This document shows positions 1 to 5,546 of a DNA stretch of 7,267 nt, one piece after another. Below the pieces are notes generated by a model. The model did not search any database and was not told the origin of the DNA. It saw only the letters and a program-made list of their open reading frames with translations. Within the stretch, counting starts at the first letter, position 1, and each line of letters opens with the position of its first letter. This DNA comes from Chloroflexota bacterium (GTDB taxonomy: Bacteria > Chloroflexota > Dehalococcoidia > Dehalococcoidales > JAHJRU01): the NCBI GenBank assembly GCA_018830745.1, contig JAHJRU010000211.1, positions 1-7,267 on the forward strand, given 5' to 3'. Made by a program: the position numbers and the translations under genes.

Positions 1-769
1 CATAGCAATCACCCACGGTGCCGGTGGGGATGTCAAATTCAAAGCGGTCGTAAACGGAGTAGGGGTCGACCTTGCGTATATCCATTTGGACTCCGCTGGC
101 GCGGAGCACCGGGCCGCTGGCGGAAATGGCAATTGCCTGCTCTTTAGACAGAATGCCTACGCCCTTGGAACGAGCCAGCAGAATCTCGTTCTGGGCTAGA
201 AGCTGTTCATACTCGGCGATAAAGCCCGGCATTTGCCGGAGGAATTCAGCCAGAGCCGGTAAAAATTCCTCGGGAATGTCCTGGTTAAAGCCGCCGATAC
301 GCATATAGTTATAGAGTAAGCGCTGACCGCTGACCATCTCAAAGAGGTCAACAATCTTTTCTCTTTCCCGGAACATATACAGGAAGGGAGTGAAAAAAGC
401 GCCGCAGTCATTCAAAAAGGCGCCGACGGCTACCAGATGTCCGGCGATGCGCTGCAGTTCGGCCATAATTACCCGGATGTATTCCGCCCGCTCTGGAACG
501 GGAATGCCGGCCAGCTTTTCCACGGCCAGGCAGTAAGCAAAGTTGTTGCTCATGGAAGCCAGGTAGTCCAGCCGGTCCGTCAGGGGGATAATCCCGGTAT
601 AGGTGCGCTCCTCCGCCAGCTTCTCAATCCCGCGGTGCAGATAGCCAAAAACCGGCTCCATATCAACCATTACTTCCCCATCCAGGGTGGCTCTCATACG
701 GAACACCCCGTGAGTGCTGGGATGCACCGGGCCAATATTGAGAAGGAATGGTTCGGTTTTCAGCGCCAT
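1..769 (-). CDS. nuoD: NADH-quinone oxidoreductase subunit D (partial, C-terminus outside window)
   Basis: This is the 49-kDa-type subunit of respiratory complex I. It sits in the peripheral arm and helps form the quinone pocket next to the N2 cluster held by NuoB. I translated 256 uninterrupted codons before the window edge, so about two thirds of a usual ~370-400-residue protein is present. The N-terminus carries GPVHPSTHG (residues 13-21), whose second His (H20) matches the quinone-site His38 of Thermus Nqo4. The family signature LHRGIEKLAEER lies at 44-55, and Tyr69 in DRLDYLA matches Nqo4 Tyr87. No NuoC-NuoD fusion is present. The ATG at 769 shares a base with the nuoC stop (TGATG), so the two are probably translationally coupled. 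The identification is secure. The organism's electron donor to the complex is not visible here. Confidence 0.97.
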   Translation of the reverse strand, partial: MALKTEPFLLNIGPVHPSTHGVFRMRATLDGEVMVDMEPVFGYLHRGIEKLAEERTYTGIIPLTDRLDYLASMSNNFAYCLAVEKLAGIPVPERAEYIRVIMAELQRIAGHLVAVGAFLNDCGAFFTPFLYMFREREKIVDLFEMVSGQRLLYNYMRIGGFNQDIPEEFLPALAEFLRQMPGFIAEYEQLLAQNEILLARSKGVGILSKEQAIAISASGPVLRASGVQMDIRKVDPYSVYDRFEFDIPTGTVGDCY

Positions 770-1209
770 CAGAGATAATCCTTGCGCAACGGATGCCCCT
801 CAAATCCATCCCAGAGGACAATGCGTTTTAAATTTGGATGCCCATCAAAGATTATGCCCATAAGGTCAAAAATCTCTCGCTCCTGATAATCAGCTCCCCG
901 CCACACGCTGACAACGGAGGGCACGGTGGGTCGCTCACGGCTGAAACAGCGGGTTTTTAGTATCAGGCTGTGGTTGTGCTTGAGCGAGGTTAGCTGATAG
1001 ACAAGCTCAAAGCAGTCCAGGTAATCGACAGCGGTAACAAAATTAAGGTAATCGAAGCTGAGCTCCGGGCTGTTCTTGAGGTATTGGGCTATTTCAAAAA
1101 TGGATTTACTTTTGACCAATACTGCCTGGTCGGTAGCTTCGACAACAGTATCAGGGAATTGCTCGGTTATCTCCTTAGCGACCTGCAAGCCTGAGAGAGA
1201 GACGGTCAT
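769..1209 (-). CDS. nuoC: NADH-quinone oxidoreductase subunit C
   Basis: This is the 30-kDa-type peripheral-arm subunit of complex I, which packs against NuoD and NuoB and carries no cofactor. The 146-residue product ends in the family's diagnostic region: EREIFDLMGIIFDGHPNLKR at about 111-130, then FEGHPLRKDYL at the very C-terminus. The length is normal for a stand-alone NuoC without long extensions. The ATG at 1209 is preceded by AGGG at about 6 bases and a stronger AGGAGG (1224-1229) at 14 bases. The frame stays open further upstream, so a slightly earlier non-ATG start cannot be excluded. It lies 34 bases after nuoB and its TGA overlaps the nuoD ATG, consistent with one transcript. Confidence 0.96.
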   Translation of the reverse strand: MTVSLSGLQVAKEITEQFPDTVVEATDQAVLVKSKSIFEIAQYLKNSPELSFDYLNFVTAVDYLDCFELVYQLTSLKHNHSLILKTRCFSRERPTVPSVVSVWRGADYQEREIFDLMGIIFDGHPNLKRIVLWDGFEGHPLRKDYL

Positions 1210-1243
1210 TAGTTTCCCTGATTCCTCCTTGACTTCGGCCAGT

Positions 1244-1852
1244 TCACATCGGCTGCAATTTAATGTCAGTGTGCGCCTGGGCTATCTTGCGGTGCAACAT
1301 TCTTATGCCGTAAATTAAAGCTTCCGGGCGGGGCGGGCATCCGGGTACATAGACATCTACCGGCATAATACGGTTATATCCAGGGACCACGTTATAAGAT
1401 GAACGGAAAATACCGCCACTGATGCCGCAAGCCCCCATAGCTATTACCCATTTCGGTTCAGCCATCTGGTGGTAAATTCGCCTTACCTGCGGTGCCATCT
1501 TCCAGGTCAGCGTTCCGGCGGTAATCATCAGGTCGGCCTGTCTTGGCGAAGCACGGAGAATTTCCATGCCGAAACGGGAGAGATCAAACCGCGAAGCGTT
1601 GGCGGCAATCAACTCAAAGGCACAGCAGGCGGGGAAACAGATAGCGGGCCACAGCGAAGAACTCCGTGCCCACCCGATGACGGCGTCAACCGTGGTCAGC
1701 ATAATGTTACGGTGGATATCCTCGTCCAGCCACCGGTCAGGGTCGGGCAGGGGTTGCTGGCTGCTTGCCATCAGTTCGGCTATTTCCTGACCCTCATGCT
1801 GGTCAAGCTCGACATCGGAGTAGATGTACTTTCTCGGCTCGCCTACTTCCAT
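1244..1852 (-). CDS. nuoB: NADH-quinone oxidoreductase subunit B
   Basis: This is the complex I subunit holding [4Fe-4S] cluster N2, the last carrier before quinone. The 202-residue product has the four expected ligands: the tandem pair C76-C77 in PACCAFEL, C142 in MGACGISGG, and C172 in [10 protein letters not shown]. The long conserved core [20 protein letters not shown] is at 94-113, and [10 protein letters not shown] ends at C142. About 45 residues of charged sequence precede the conserved [10 protein letters not shown] region, so the N-terminus is longer than in E. coli NuoB. An extra Cys72 precedes the ligand pair. The ATG at 1852 lies inside the end of nuoA (10-base overlap) with AAGGTG just upstream, so coupling to nuoA translation is likely. 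Confidence 0.97.
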   Translation of the reverse strand: MEVGEPRKYIYSDVELDQHEGQEIAELMASSQQPLPDPDRWLDEDIHRNIMLTTVDAVIGWARSSSLWPAICFPACCAFELIAANASRFDLSRFGMEILRASPRQADLMITAGTLTWKMAPQVRRIYHQMAEPKWVIAMGACGISGGIFRSSYNVVPGYNRIMPVDVYVPGCPPRPEALIYGIRMLHRKIAQAHTDIKLQPM

Positions 1853-2214
1853 TCCAACACCTTCTTCTTCCAGGCGTAGACCCAGCCGACAGCGATAATC
1901 AGGATAAATATAAAGATGGCAATAAAAGCCACCATCCCCAATTTTCTCAGGTCAACAGCCCACGGATAGATGAAAAGGGCCAATACGTCTAGGGCAACGA
2001 AGATGAGGGCGTAAAAGTAATAGCGGAAGTTGAACTGCACCCAGGTATTGCCTACAGTCTCCATACCGCACTCGTAAATAGATGTTTTGGTTGGATTGGG
2101 CTTCTGGGGGATAATTCCTATTAGCCTGAGCATGGTGGGGGTGAGGACCATAACGAGGGCAAACAGTATGGCAGCCAGAACAAACAGCGCAATATATCCG
2201 TAATTCGCCTGCAA
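1843..2214 (-). CDS. nuoA: NADH-quinone oxidoreductase subunit A
   Basis: This is a small membrane subunit of complex I at the junction of the membrane and peripheral arms. The 123-residue protein has the family's three hydrophobic helices (about 6-28, 66-87 and 92-114). It also has the loop motif YECG (47-50), whose Cys is the known redox-accessible loop cysteine of this subunit, followed by [12 protein letters not shown]. In helix 2 the usual D-V-E triad reads D76-V77-L78, so the acidic residue matching E. coli Glu81 is absent, while the Asp79 equivalent is kept. The start is TTG at 2214: an in-frame TGA lies only 15 bases upstream, no closer ATG exists, and AGGAGG sits 7 bases before the TTG. 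It is the first gene of the leftward nuo operon. Confidence 0.95.
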   Translation of the reverse strand: MQANYGYIALFVLAAILFALVMVLTPTMLRLIGIIPQKPNPTKTSIYECGMETVGNTWVQFNFRYYFYALIFVALDVLALFIYPWAVDLRKLGMVAFIAIFIFILIIAVGWVYAWKKKVLEWK

Positions 2215-2221
2215 GTGTTGC

Positions 2222-2227
2222 CCTCCT
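2222..2227 (-). promoter_or_regulatory. Ribosome binding site deciding the TTG start of nuoA
   Basis: A perfect AGGAGG on the minus strand lies 7 bases before the TTG at 2214. With the in-frame stop at 2230-2232 it fixes the nuoA start at this TTG. Confidence 0.85.
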
Positions 2228-2249
2228 GCTCACACGAAATACCGCCGAA

Positions 2250-2279
2250 AGTATAGCATAACGGCATCCCCCAGCGCAA
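2250..2279 (-). promoter_or_regulatory. Candidate sigma-70-type promoter of the nuo operon
   Basis: On the minus strand a -10 box TATACT (2250-2255, 5 of 6 consensus) is preceded directly by TGC, giving an extended -10. An 18-base spacer leads to a weak -35 TTGCGC (2274-2279, 3 matches to TTGACA). The predicted transcript would start near 2243 and have a leader of about 30 bases holding the nuoA ribosome binding site. Position and extended -10 are persuasive, and the weak -35 fits an extended -10 promoter. Not experimentally supported. Confidence 0.55.
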
Positions 2280-2356
2280 GGGTATTTTATATGTGATATT
2301 ACTCAATCTTAGTTGGCGAATTAAAAGCAAACCTCTAGCTTTATCAGCTATCCCCA

Positions 2357-2404
2357 GAGATTGCTTCGTCGTCCCGATTACAACGGGACTTCTCGCAATG
2401 ACGT
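2357..2404. repeat. REP-like palindromic repeat (ATTGC...GCAAT family)
   Basis: The sequence folds into a two-part hairpin. The outer stem is ATTGC (2360-2364) with GCAAT (2395-2399). An internal loop follows, TTCGTC against TTCTC. The inner stem is GTCCCG (2371-2376) with CGGGAC (2384-2389) around a 7-base loop. The flanks GAG...GATTGCTTCGTC and CTCGCAATGACG match, from memory, a widespread family of intergenic palindromes found in many copies in several anaerobic lineages, including Dehalococcoidia. Only one copy is in this window, so its repeat status is inferred from family resemblance. An apparent reading frame across it on the minus strand contains the Thr-Thr-Lys-Gln-Ser stretch typical of spurious proteins called from this repeat. 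It lies between the two divergent promoters. Confidence 0.7.
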
Positions 2405-2474
2405 TTTTGAACAACCATGAATTAGCAGAACCTTATAGGTTTGATTTTCAACTTCATATGGCAATTAACTCAAG

Positions 2475-2503
2475 TTGACGGCCGTATGATTATGCATTAG
2501 TAT
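2475..2503 (+). promoter_or_regulatory. Candidate sigma-70-type promoter of rsmD-coaD
   Basis: TTGACG (2475-2480, 5 of 6 to the -35 consensus) is followed after exactly 17 bases by TAGTAT (2498-2503, 4 of 6 to the -10 consensus). Transcription would begin near 2510, about 35 bases before the rsmD ATG. A 7-base inverted repeat, TCAACTT and AAGTTGA, overlaps the left edge of the -35 box and could be an operator or chance. Predicted only. Confidence 0.45.
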
Positions 2504-2544
2504 GAGAGACAATAAGCCTATCCTAGAGCCATTCTGCGTTAAAA

Positions 2545-3102
2545 ATGCGAGTTATTACCGGTAAAGCCAAGGGGCAGCACCTTAAGGTAGCCAAGGGAAA
2601 CATAACACGCCCCGCAACCGATTTAGTCCGGGGGGCTATATTCTCCATATTGGAAACCAGTACCACCGGTGATTGGTCGCAGGTGTTGGATTTATTTTCC
2701 GGTAGCGGAGCCCTGGGTATTGAAGCGCTAAGCCGGGGAGCTGGCTGGGTGGACTTTGTTGAGCGTGAGCCCCGGTGTTGTGCTATAATAAAGCAGAACT
2801 TGGAAAATACCAGGCTTTCAGCCCAGGCGCATGTTTATTGTTGTAGTGTGGCTAAAGCACTTTCCTTTCTTGATAAGGAGTACAATATTATACTGATGGA
2901 CCCTCCTTATGCTGACACCTCCATAGGACGCATGGTTACCCGGGTGGCTGATTCCAGGTTGGTTGGAGCGGATACCACTGTAGTGGTGACGCATTCACCT
3001 CACCTTTCTCTTGCCCCAACCTATGCTACGTTAAACCTCATCAAGGAACGTCGTCATGGGGACAGTTTCATTGCGATATATAGGAGAGGAGACAGTCTTT
3101 GA
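2545..3102 (+). CDS. rsmD: 16S rRNA (guanine(966)-N2)-methyltransferase RsmD
   Basis: This enzyme uses S-adenosylmethionine to methylate guanine 966 of 16S rRNA during assembly of the small ribosomal subunit. The 185-residue length is typical. The N-terminus RVITGKAKG (2-10) and the substrate-side motif RPATDLVRGAIFSIL (22-36) are characteristic. The cofactor-binding motif DLFSGSGALGIEALSRGA is at 49-66, the acidic motif-II residue is E73, and the catalytic DPPY is at 119-122. The ATG at 2545 aligns with the family N-terminus but has no clear ribosome binding site. Its TGA overlaps the coaD start in TTGA. The rsmD-coaD pairing is common across bacteria, which supports both calls. Confidence 0.96.
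   Translation: MRVITGKAKGQHLKVAKGNITRPATDLVRGAIFSILETSTTGDWSQVLDLFSGSGALGIEALSRGAGWVDFVEREPRCCAIIKQNLENTRLSAQAHVYCCSVAKALSFLDKEYNIILMDPPYADTSIGRMVTRVADSRLVGADTTVVVTHSPHLSLAPTYATLNLIKERRHGDSFIAIYRRGDSL
3087..3091 (+). promoter_or_regulatory. Ribosome binding site deciding the TTG start of coaD
   Basis: AGGAG, within a purine-rich run at 3082-3092, lies 7 bases before the TTG at 3099. It is inside the rsmD coding sequence and supports reading coaD from the TTG that overlaps the rsmD stop. Confidence 0.8.
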
Positions 3103-3584
3103 CTACCGCTATTTATCCCGGGAGTTTTGACCCCATAACCAACGGGCATCTGGAAATCGTCCATCGGGCGGCCAAGCTTTTCGAAAGGGTAGTCATTGGA
3201 GTGTACTCCAAACCCGATAAGAACCTGCTTTTTACCACGGAGGAGAGGGTTGACATGGCACGAAAAGCTACTACCAAATTATCAAACGTGGAGGTCAGGC
3301 CTTTTGGTGGTCTGACCGTTGGCTTTGCTCGGGAAGTAGGGGCGCAGGTAATGGTGCGGGGGTTAAGGATGACTCTTGACTTCGAGAGAGAGTTTGATAT
3401 GGCTATGATGAATAAGAAGCTGTACCCCGAACTGGAGTTGGTTTGCTTCATGGCTGCTCAGGAGTATCAATTTCTCAGTTCCAGCCTGCTCAAGGAGGTT
3501 GCCGGTCTTGAGGGAGCCATTGATGACCTGGTTCCACCGCCAGTGGCTGAGGCATTAAGAAAGAAGAACCAGGAGAGTAGTTGA
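3099..3584 (+). CDS. coaD: Phosphopantetheine adenylyltransferase (PPAT)
   Basis: This enzyme transfers an adenylyl group from ATP to 4'-phosphopantetheine, giving dephospho-CoA, the penultimate step of cytosolic coenzyme A synthesis. The 161-residue length is standard. The nucleotidyltransferase motif is YPGSFDPITNGH (6-17), with the HxGH-type TNGH at 14-17. RGLR is at 87-90 and the C-terminal nucleotide-binding motif SSSLLKEVA at 127-135. The start is TTG at 3099, because the conserved TAIYPGSFDP follows at once and no ATG fits. It overlaps the rsmD stop by 3 bases (TTGA), so the two genes are probably translated together. CoA supply matches the acyl-CoA enzymes nearby, but the gene is universal and the link is weak. 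Confidence 0.97.
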   Translation: MTTAIYPGSFDPITNGHLEIVHRAAKLFERVVIGVYSKPDKNLLFTTEERVDMARKATTKLSNVEVRPFGGLTVGFAREVGAQVMVRGLRMTLDFEREFDMAMMNKKLYPELELVCFMAAQEYQFLSSSLLKEVAGLEGAIDDLVPPPVAEALRKKNQESS

Positions 3585-3590
3585 TGGGTG

Positions 3591-3620
3591 TTGACAGAGG
3601 GGGGATTACCTGTGTAAAAA
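3591..3620 (+). promoter_or_regulatory. Candidate promoter of the ferredoxin gene
   Basis: A perfect -35 TTGACA (3591-3596) is followed after 18 bases by TAAAAA (3615-3620, 4 of 6 to the -10 consensus). It lies in the 83-base gap between coaD and the ferredoxin gene, so the ferredoxin may be transcribed independently of, or in addition to, rsmD-coaD read-through. No terminator is visible after coaD. Predicted only. Confidence 0.4.
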
Positions 3621-3667
3621 TAATTATAGACTGCTTTTTAGCAATAGAGTCAGGAGGTTTACAGTAA

Positions 3668-3931
3668 ATGGCATACCTTATTAATGATGATTGCATTAGT
3701 TGCGGAGCCTGTGAAGCAGAGTGTCCTAACAGTGCTATCAGCGAAGGGGAGACTATCTATATTATTGCCCCCGATAAGTGCACTGAGTGCGTAGGTTCTC
3801 ATGATTCATCCAGGTGTGCGGAGGTCTGCCCGGTAGATTCCTGCCAGCCAGACCCGGGACGTCAGGAAACCCGTGAACAGCTTCTGGAAAAATGGAAGGG
3901 TTTGCATCCAGGCGAGACTCCGGCAGCCTGA
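3668..3931 (+). CDS. 2[4Fe-4S] ferredoxin, Alvin (Allochromatium) type
   Basis: This is a small soluble low-potential electron carrier of 87 residues. The first cluster motif is C9-x2-C12-x2-C15-x3-C19-P. The second is C38-x2-C41-x8-C50-x3-C54-P. The 8-residue insertion CVGSHDSSRC and the C-terminal extension after the second motif define the Allochromatium vinosum/YfhL-like type, as opposed to the short clostridial type. One further cysteine, C59 (VDSC), follows the second motif. The tail QETREQLLEKWKGLHPGE is the helical extension expected for this type. The ATG at 3668 has AGGAGG (3652-3657) 10 bases upstream. Physiological partners cannot be told from the sequence. The acyl-CoA dehydratase activase encoded further right needs a strong reductant of this kind, but the connection is speculative. 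Confidence 0.95.
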   Translation: MAYLINDDCISCGACEAECPNSAISEGETIYIIAPDKCTECVGSHDSSRCAEVCPVDSCQPDPGRQETREQLLEKWKGLHPGETPAA

Positions 3932-4052
3932 GTTAGCTTAGTAGAAAGACTACCCGGTTACACCACAGAAAGTAAGATTATTTAATTAACGTAGTGGTGG
4001 ATATATAATTGCCGCTGCTGAATAAAGATATCCAGTCTGAGAGAAGGGTAAA

Positions 4053-4070
4053 CTCTGTCATGGGACAGAG
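4053..4070. other. Perfect 7-bp hairpin between convergent genes
   Basis: CTCTGTC (4053-4059) and GACAGAG (4064-4070) pair perfectly around the loop ATGG. The hairpin sits between the rightward ferredoxin gene and the leftward dehydrogenase remnant, where a shared terminator would be expected. Neither strand shows a T tract after the stem, so it is not a standard Rho-independent terminator. The rest of the 212-base gap (3932-4143) shows no gene. Confidence 0.45.
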
Positions 4071-4143
4071 ACTTGATGTCGCCATAATCCGGATAGTTTG
4101 TTGAATGTTTTATTCCTGCGGTGTTTCTATCAACTGGCTACAG

Positions 4144-4997
4144 CTAATCGTAGCTATGAAATCCTTTCCCCGCCGACTCACCCATTTCACCAGCCAGGAA
4201 TTTTTTCCTTATCAGAGGACAGGGCTTATAATCATCCCCCAGTATAGCGCGCATATAATCCAATCCGTGGTTGGCTATCCCCATGCCGTTAATCATATCG
4301 CTGGTTCTTAGCGGCCCCATAGCGTGCCCCAGTCCGAGTCGGCACCCTTTGTCCACATCCTCGGCGCTGGCGATTCCTTCATGTACTAACCTGGCGGCTT
4401 CGTTTACAAGGACAAGATAAAGACGGCTGACGGCCAGTCCGGGAGAATCGTTAACGGTAATTATCTCCTTGCCCAGCTTGATGGCTAAGCCCTTGATAAC
4501 CTCGTAGGTTTCATCCGACGTCTTGACGCCTCGTACTATCTCAATCAGCTTCATGGCAGCCACCGGGTTGAAAAAGTGCATGCCTATGGTCCTGTCCTGT
4601 CGTCTGGTGAGTGAGCCTATATCGGTAATCATAAAGGTAGTGGGGAAGCTAGTATAGTCTCTGGAGCACATATCTCATCCAGTTCCTTGAATATCCGTTG
4701 CTTTAGCGCTAGCTGCTCGGAAACGGTCTCGATAACTATCTCAACTCCGTTTACTGCCTCCTTGAGAACAGTGGTGCCTTTAATCCTTCCCATTACGGCA
4801 TCCATTTCATCCGGGCTCATCTTACCCTTATCGACAAAGAATTTTTTCAGGTTTCCGTTGATGGTATCCAGCGCACGCTCGACAATCGTATCATCCATGT
4901 CTACCAGGGTGACATCATATCCATTGATTGCCACCAGCTGGGCAATCTGGTATCCCATCATGCCGGCTCCCAGCACGCAAATATTCTTTATCTCCAC
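4144..4997 (-). pseudogene. 3-hydroxyacyl-CoA (3-hydroxybutyryl-CoA) dehydrogenase, frameshifted
   Basis: Intact homologues oxidise (S)-3-hydroxyacyl-CoA with NAD(P)+ and have about 280 residues. Two frames share the homology. 4997-4629 encodes the Rossmann half, with VLGAGMMG (8-15), VDMDD (32-36) and a conserved helix ending KELDEICAPETILAS. 4671-4144 supplies the rest: TDIGSLTRRQDRTIGMHFFN with the catalytic-type His, NDSPGLAVSRLYLVLVNEA, and the C-terminal AGKGFHSYD. The break is at 4642-4643 in a run of four C. Family alignment expects S-N-T-S between the halves. Net loss fits 4 bases, removing one or two of these residues and shifting frame. The start is GTG at 4997: an in-frame TAA directly precedes it and AGGAG lies 6 bases upstream. 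No other stops or gaps are seen, so the event looks recent. The exact substrate is unknown. Confidence 0.88.
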
Positions 4998-5003
4998 TTA
5001 CAA

Positions 5004-5008
5004 CTCCT
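5004..5008 (-). promoter_or_regulatory. Ribosome binding site deciding the GTG start of the dehydrogenase
   Basis: AGGAG on the minus strand lies 6 bases before the GTG at 4997. Since the codon just upstream in frame is TAA (5000-4998), this GTG is the earliest possible start and is well supported. Confidence 0.75.
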
Positions 5009-5055
5009 ACGATGCAATATTTTGGTACGAAGAAAAATATAAAAGGTGAGATGGT

Positions 5056-5544
5056 TCACTGGAAGAATGAACTTACGGTGCCGAACTCTTCAGGGAGCAG
5101 AGCCAGCACCAGCGGTAAGCGGTCTAATAACACTTTGGCGATGCCTGATTCAGTTATTGTGGCGGCGCTACCAAAAAAGTTAAGCCAGGCGGCTAAGGCT
5201 GCTCCACAAAAGATACCCGCCAGCAAAAAACCGAAAACAGCTCCACCCAGACGGTTAACCCAGCCGAGCATAACCAGTGAAGTAGCCCACTTTAAGAATC
5301 TGGCTGTCATGGAAGCGATTATCATTACGGCTATCAAAATAATGGCGAAAGCCACCACCTTGGCTGTCCCGGCATGAGAAATGAAAGTGAGCTTCTCAGC
5401 CAGAGGGCCAGATAAGTTACCTGCCAGTATTACTCCGATAATCATCCCGACCAGTGATAAAACAGCCTTGATAAGCCCGGTTTTAAGGCCGATGAAAGTG
5501 GCCACAGCCAGAACCGCAAGAAGAACTATATCAAGCCAGCTCAT
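5056..5544 (-). CDS. CvpA family membrane protein
   Basis: This is an inner-membrane protein of 162 residues related to CvpA, first named for colicin V production. Its molecular function is unsettled, with envelope homeostasis roles reported in some bacteria. Four hydrophobic segments are visible at about 4-20, 24-43, 62-80 and 99-121. The family features are the N-terminal W-x-D-I-V-L-L-A start, a TGLIKA turn between the first two helices, and LGWVNRLGGAVFGFLLAG (93-110) leading into helix 4. The C-terminus from 122 is amphipathic and probably cytosolic. The ATG at 5544 is only 2 bases after the plsX stop, and its AGGAGG (5551-5556) lies inside plsX, so translation is likely coupled. The family call is firm. 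The function is not assigned. Confidence 0.88.
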   Translation of the reverse strand: MSWLDIVLLAVLAVATFIGLKTGLIKAVLSLVGMIIGVILAGNLSGPLAEKLTFISHAGTAKVVAFAIILIAVMIIASMTARFLKWATSLVMLGWVNRLGGAVFGFLLAGIFCGAALAAWLNFFGSAATITESGIAKVLLDRLPLVLALLPEEFGTVSSFFQ

Positions 5545-5546
5545 TG

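Larger units (their letters stand above)
2215..2544. other. Divergent intergenic region between nuoA and rsmD
   Basis: This 330-base stretch separates the leftward nuo operon from the rightward rsmD-coaD genes. It holds a candidate nuo promoter (2250-2279), one palindromic repeat (2357-2404), a 7-base inverted repeat (2448-2454 with 2472-2478), and a candidate rightward promoter (2475-2503). The right half is noticeably richer in A and T than the flanking genes. I see no tRNA, no credible small gene and no riboswitch-like structure. Confidence 0.75.

Noticed and set aside
2121..2414. A 97-codon minus-strand frame upstream of and overlapping nuoA.
   Set aside because: Its N-terminal part is encoded by the palindromic repeat (the Thr-Thr-Lys-Gln-Ser pattern known from spurious calls) and its C-terminal part overlaps nuoA in another frame.
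3937..3955. Small hairpin GTAG...CTAC just after the ferredoxin stop as a terminator.
   Set aside because: The stem is only 4 bp and no T tract follows.
3961..3999. CACCAC...GTGGTG inverted repeat downstream of the ferredoxin gene.
   Set aside because: 6-bp arms with a 27-base loop are easily expected by chance, and no further symmetry is present.
4639..4650. Programmed -1 frameshifting as an explanation for the split dehydrogenase.
   Set aside because: The junction reads TTCCCCA, not a canonical X-XXY-YYZ slippery heptamer. I see no downstream stimulatory stem, and the product would still lack the conserved Asn-Thr-Ser residues.
4928..5377. A 149-codon plus-strand open frame rich in Ala, Lys, Pro and Ser.
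   Set aside because: It is the reverse complement of cvpA and the dehydrogenase 5' end. The composition is what antisense of hydrophobic codons gives.
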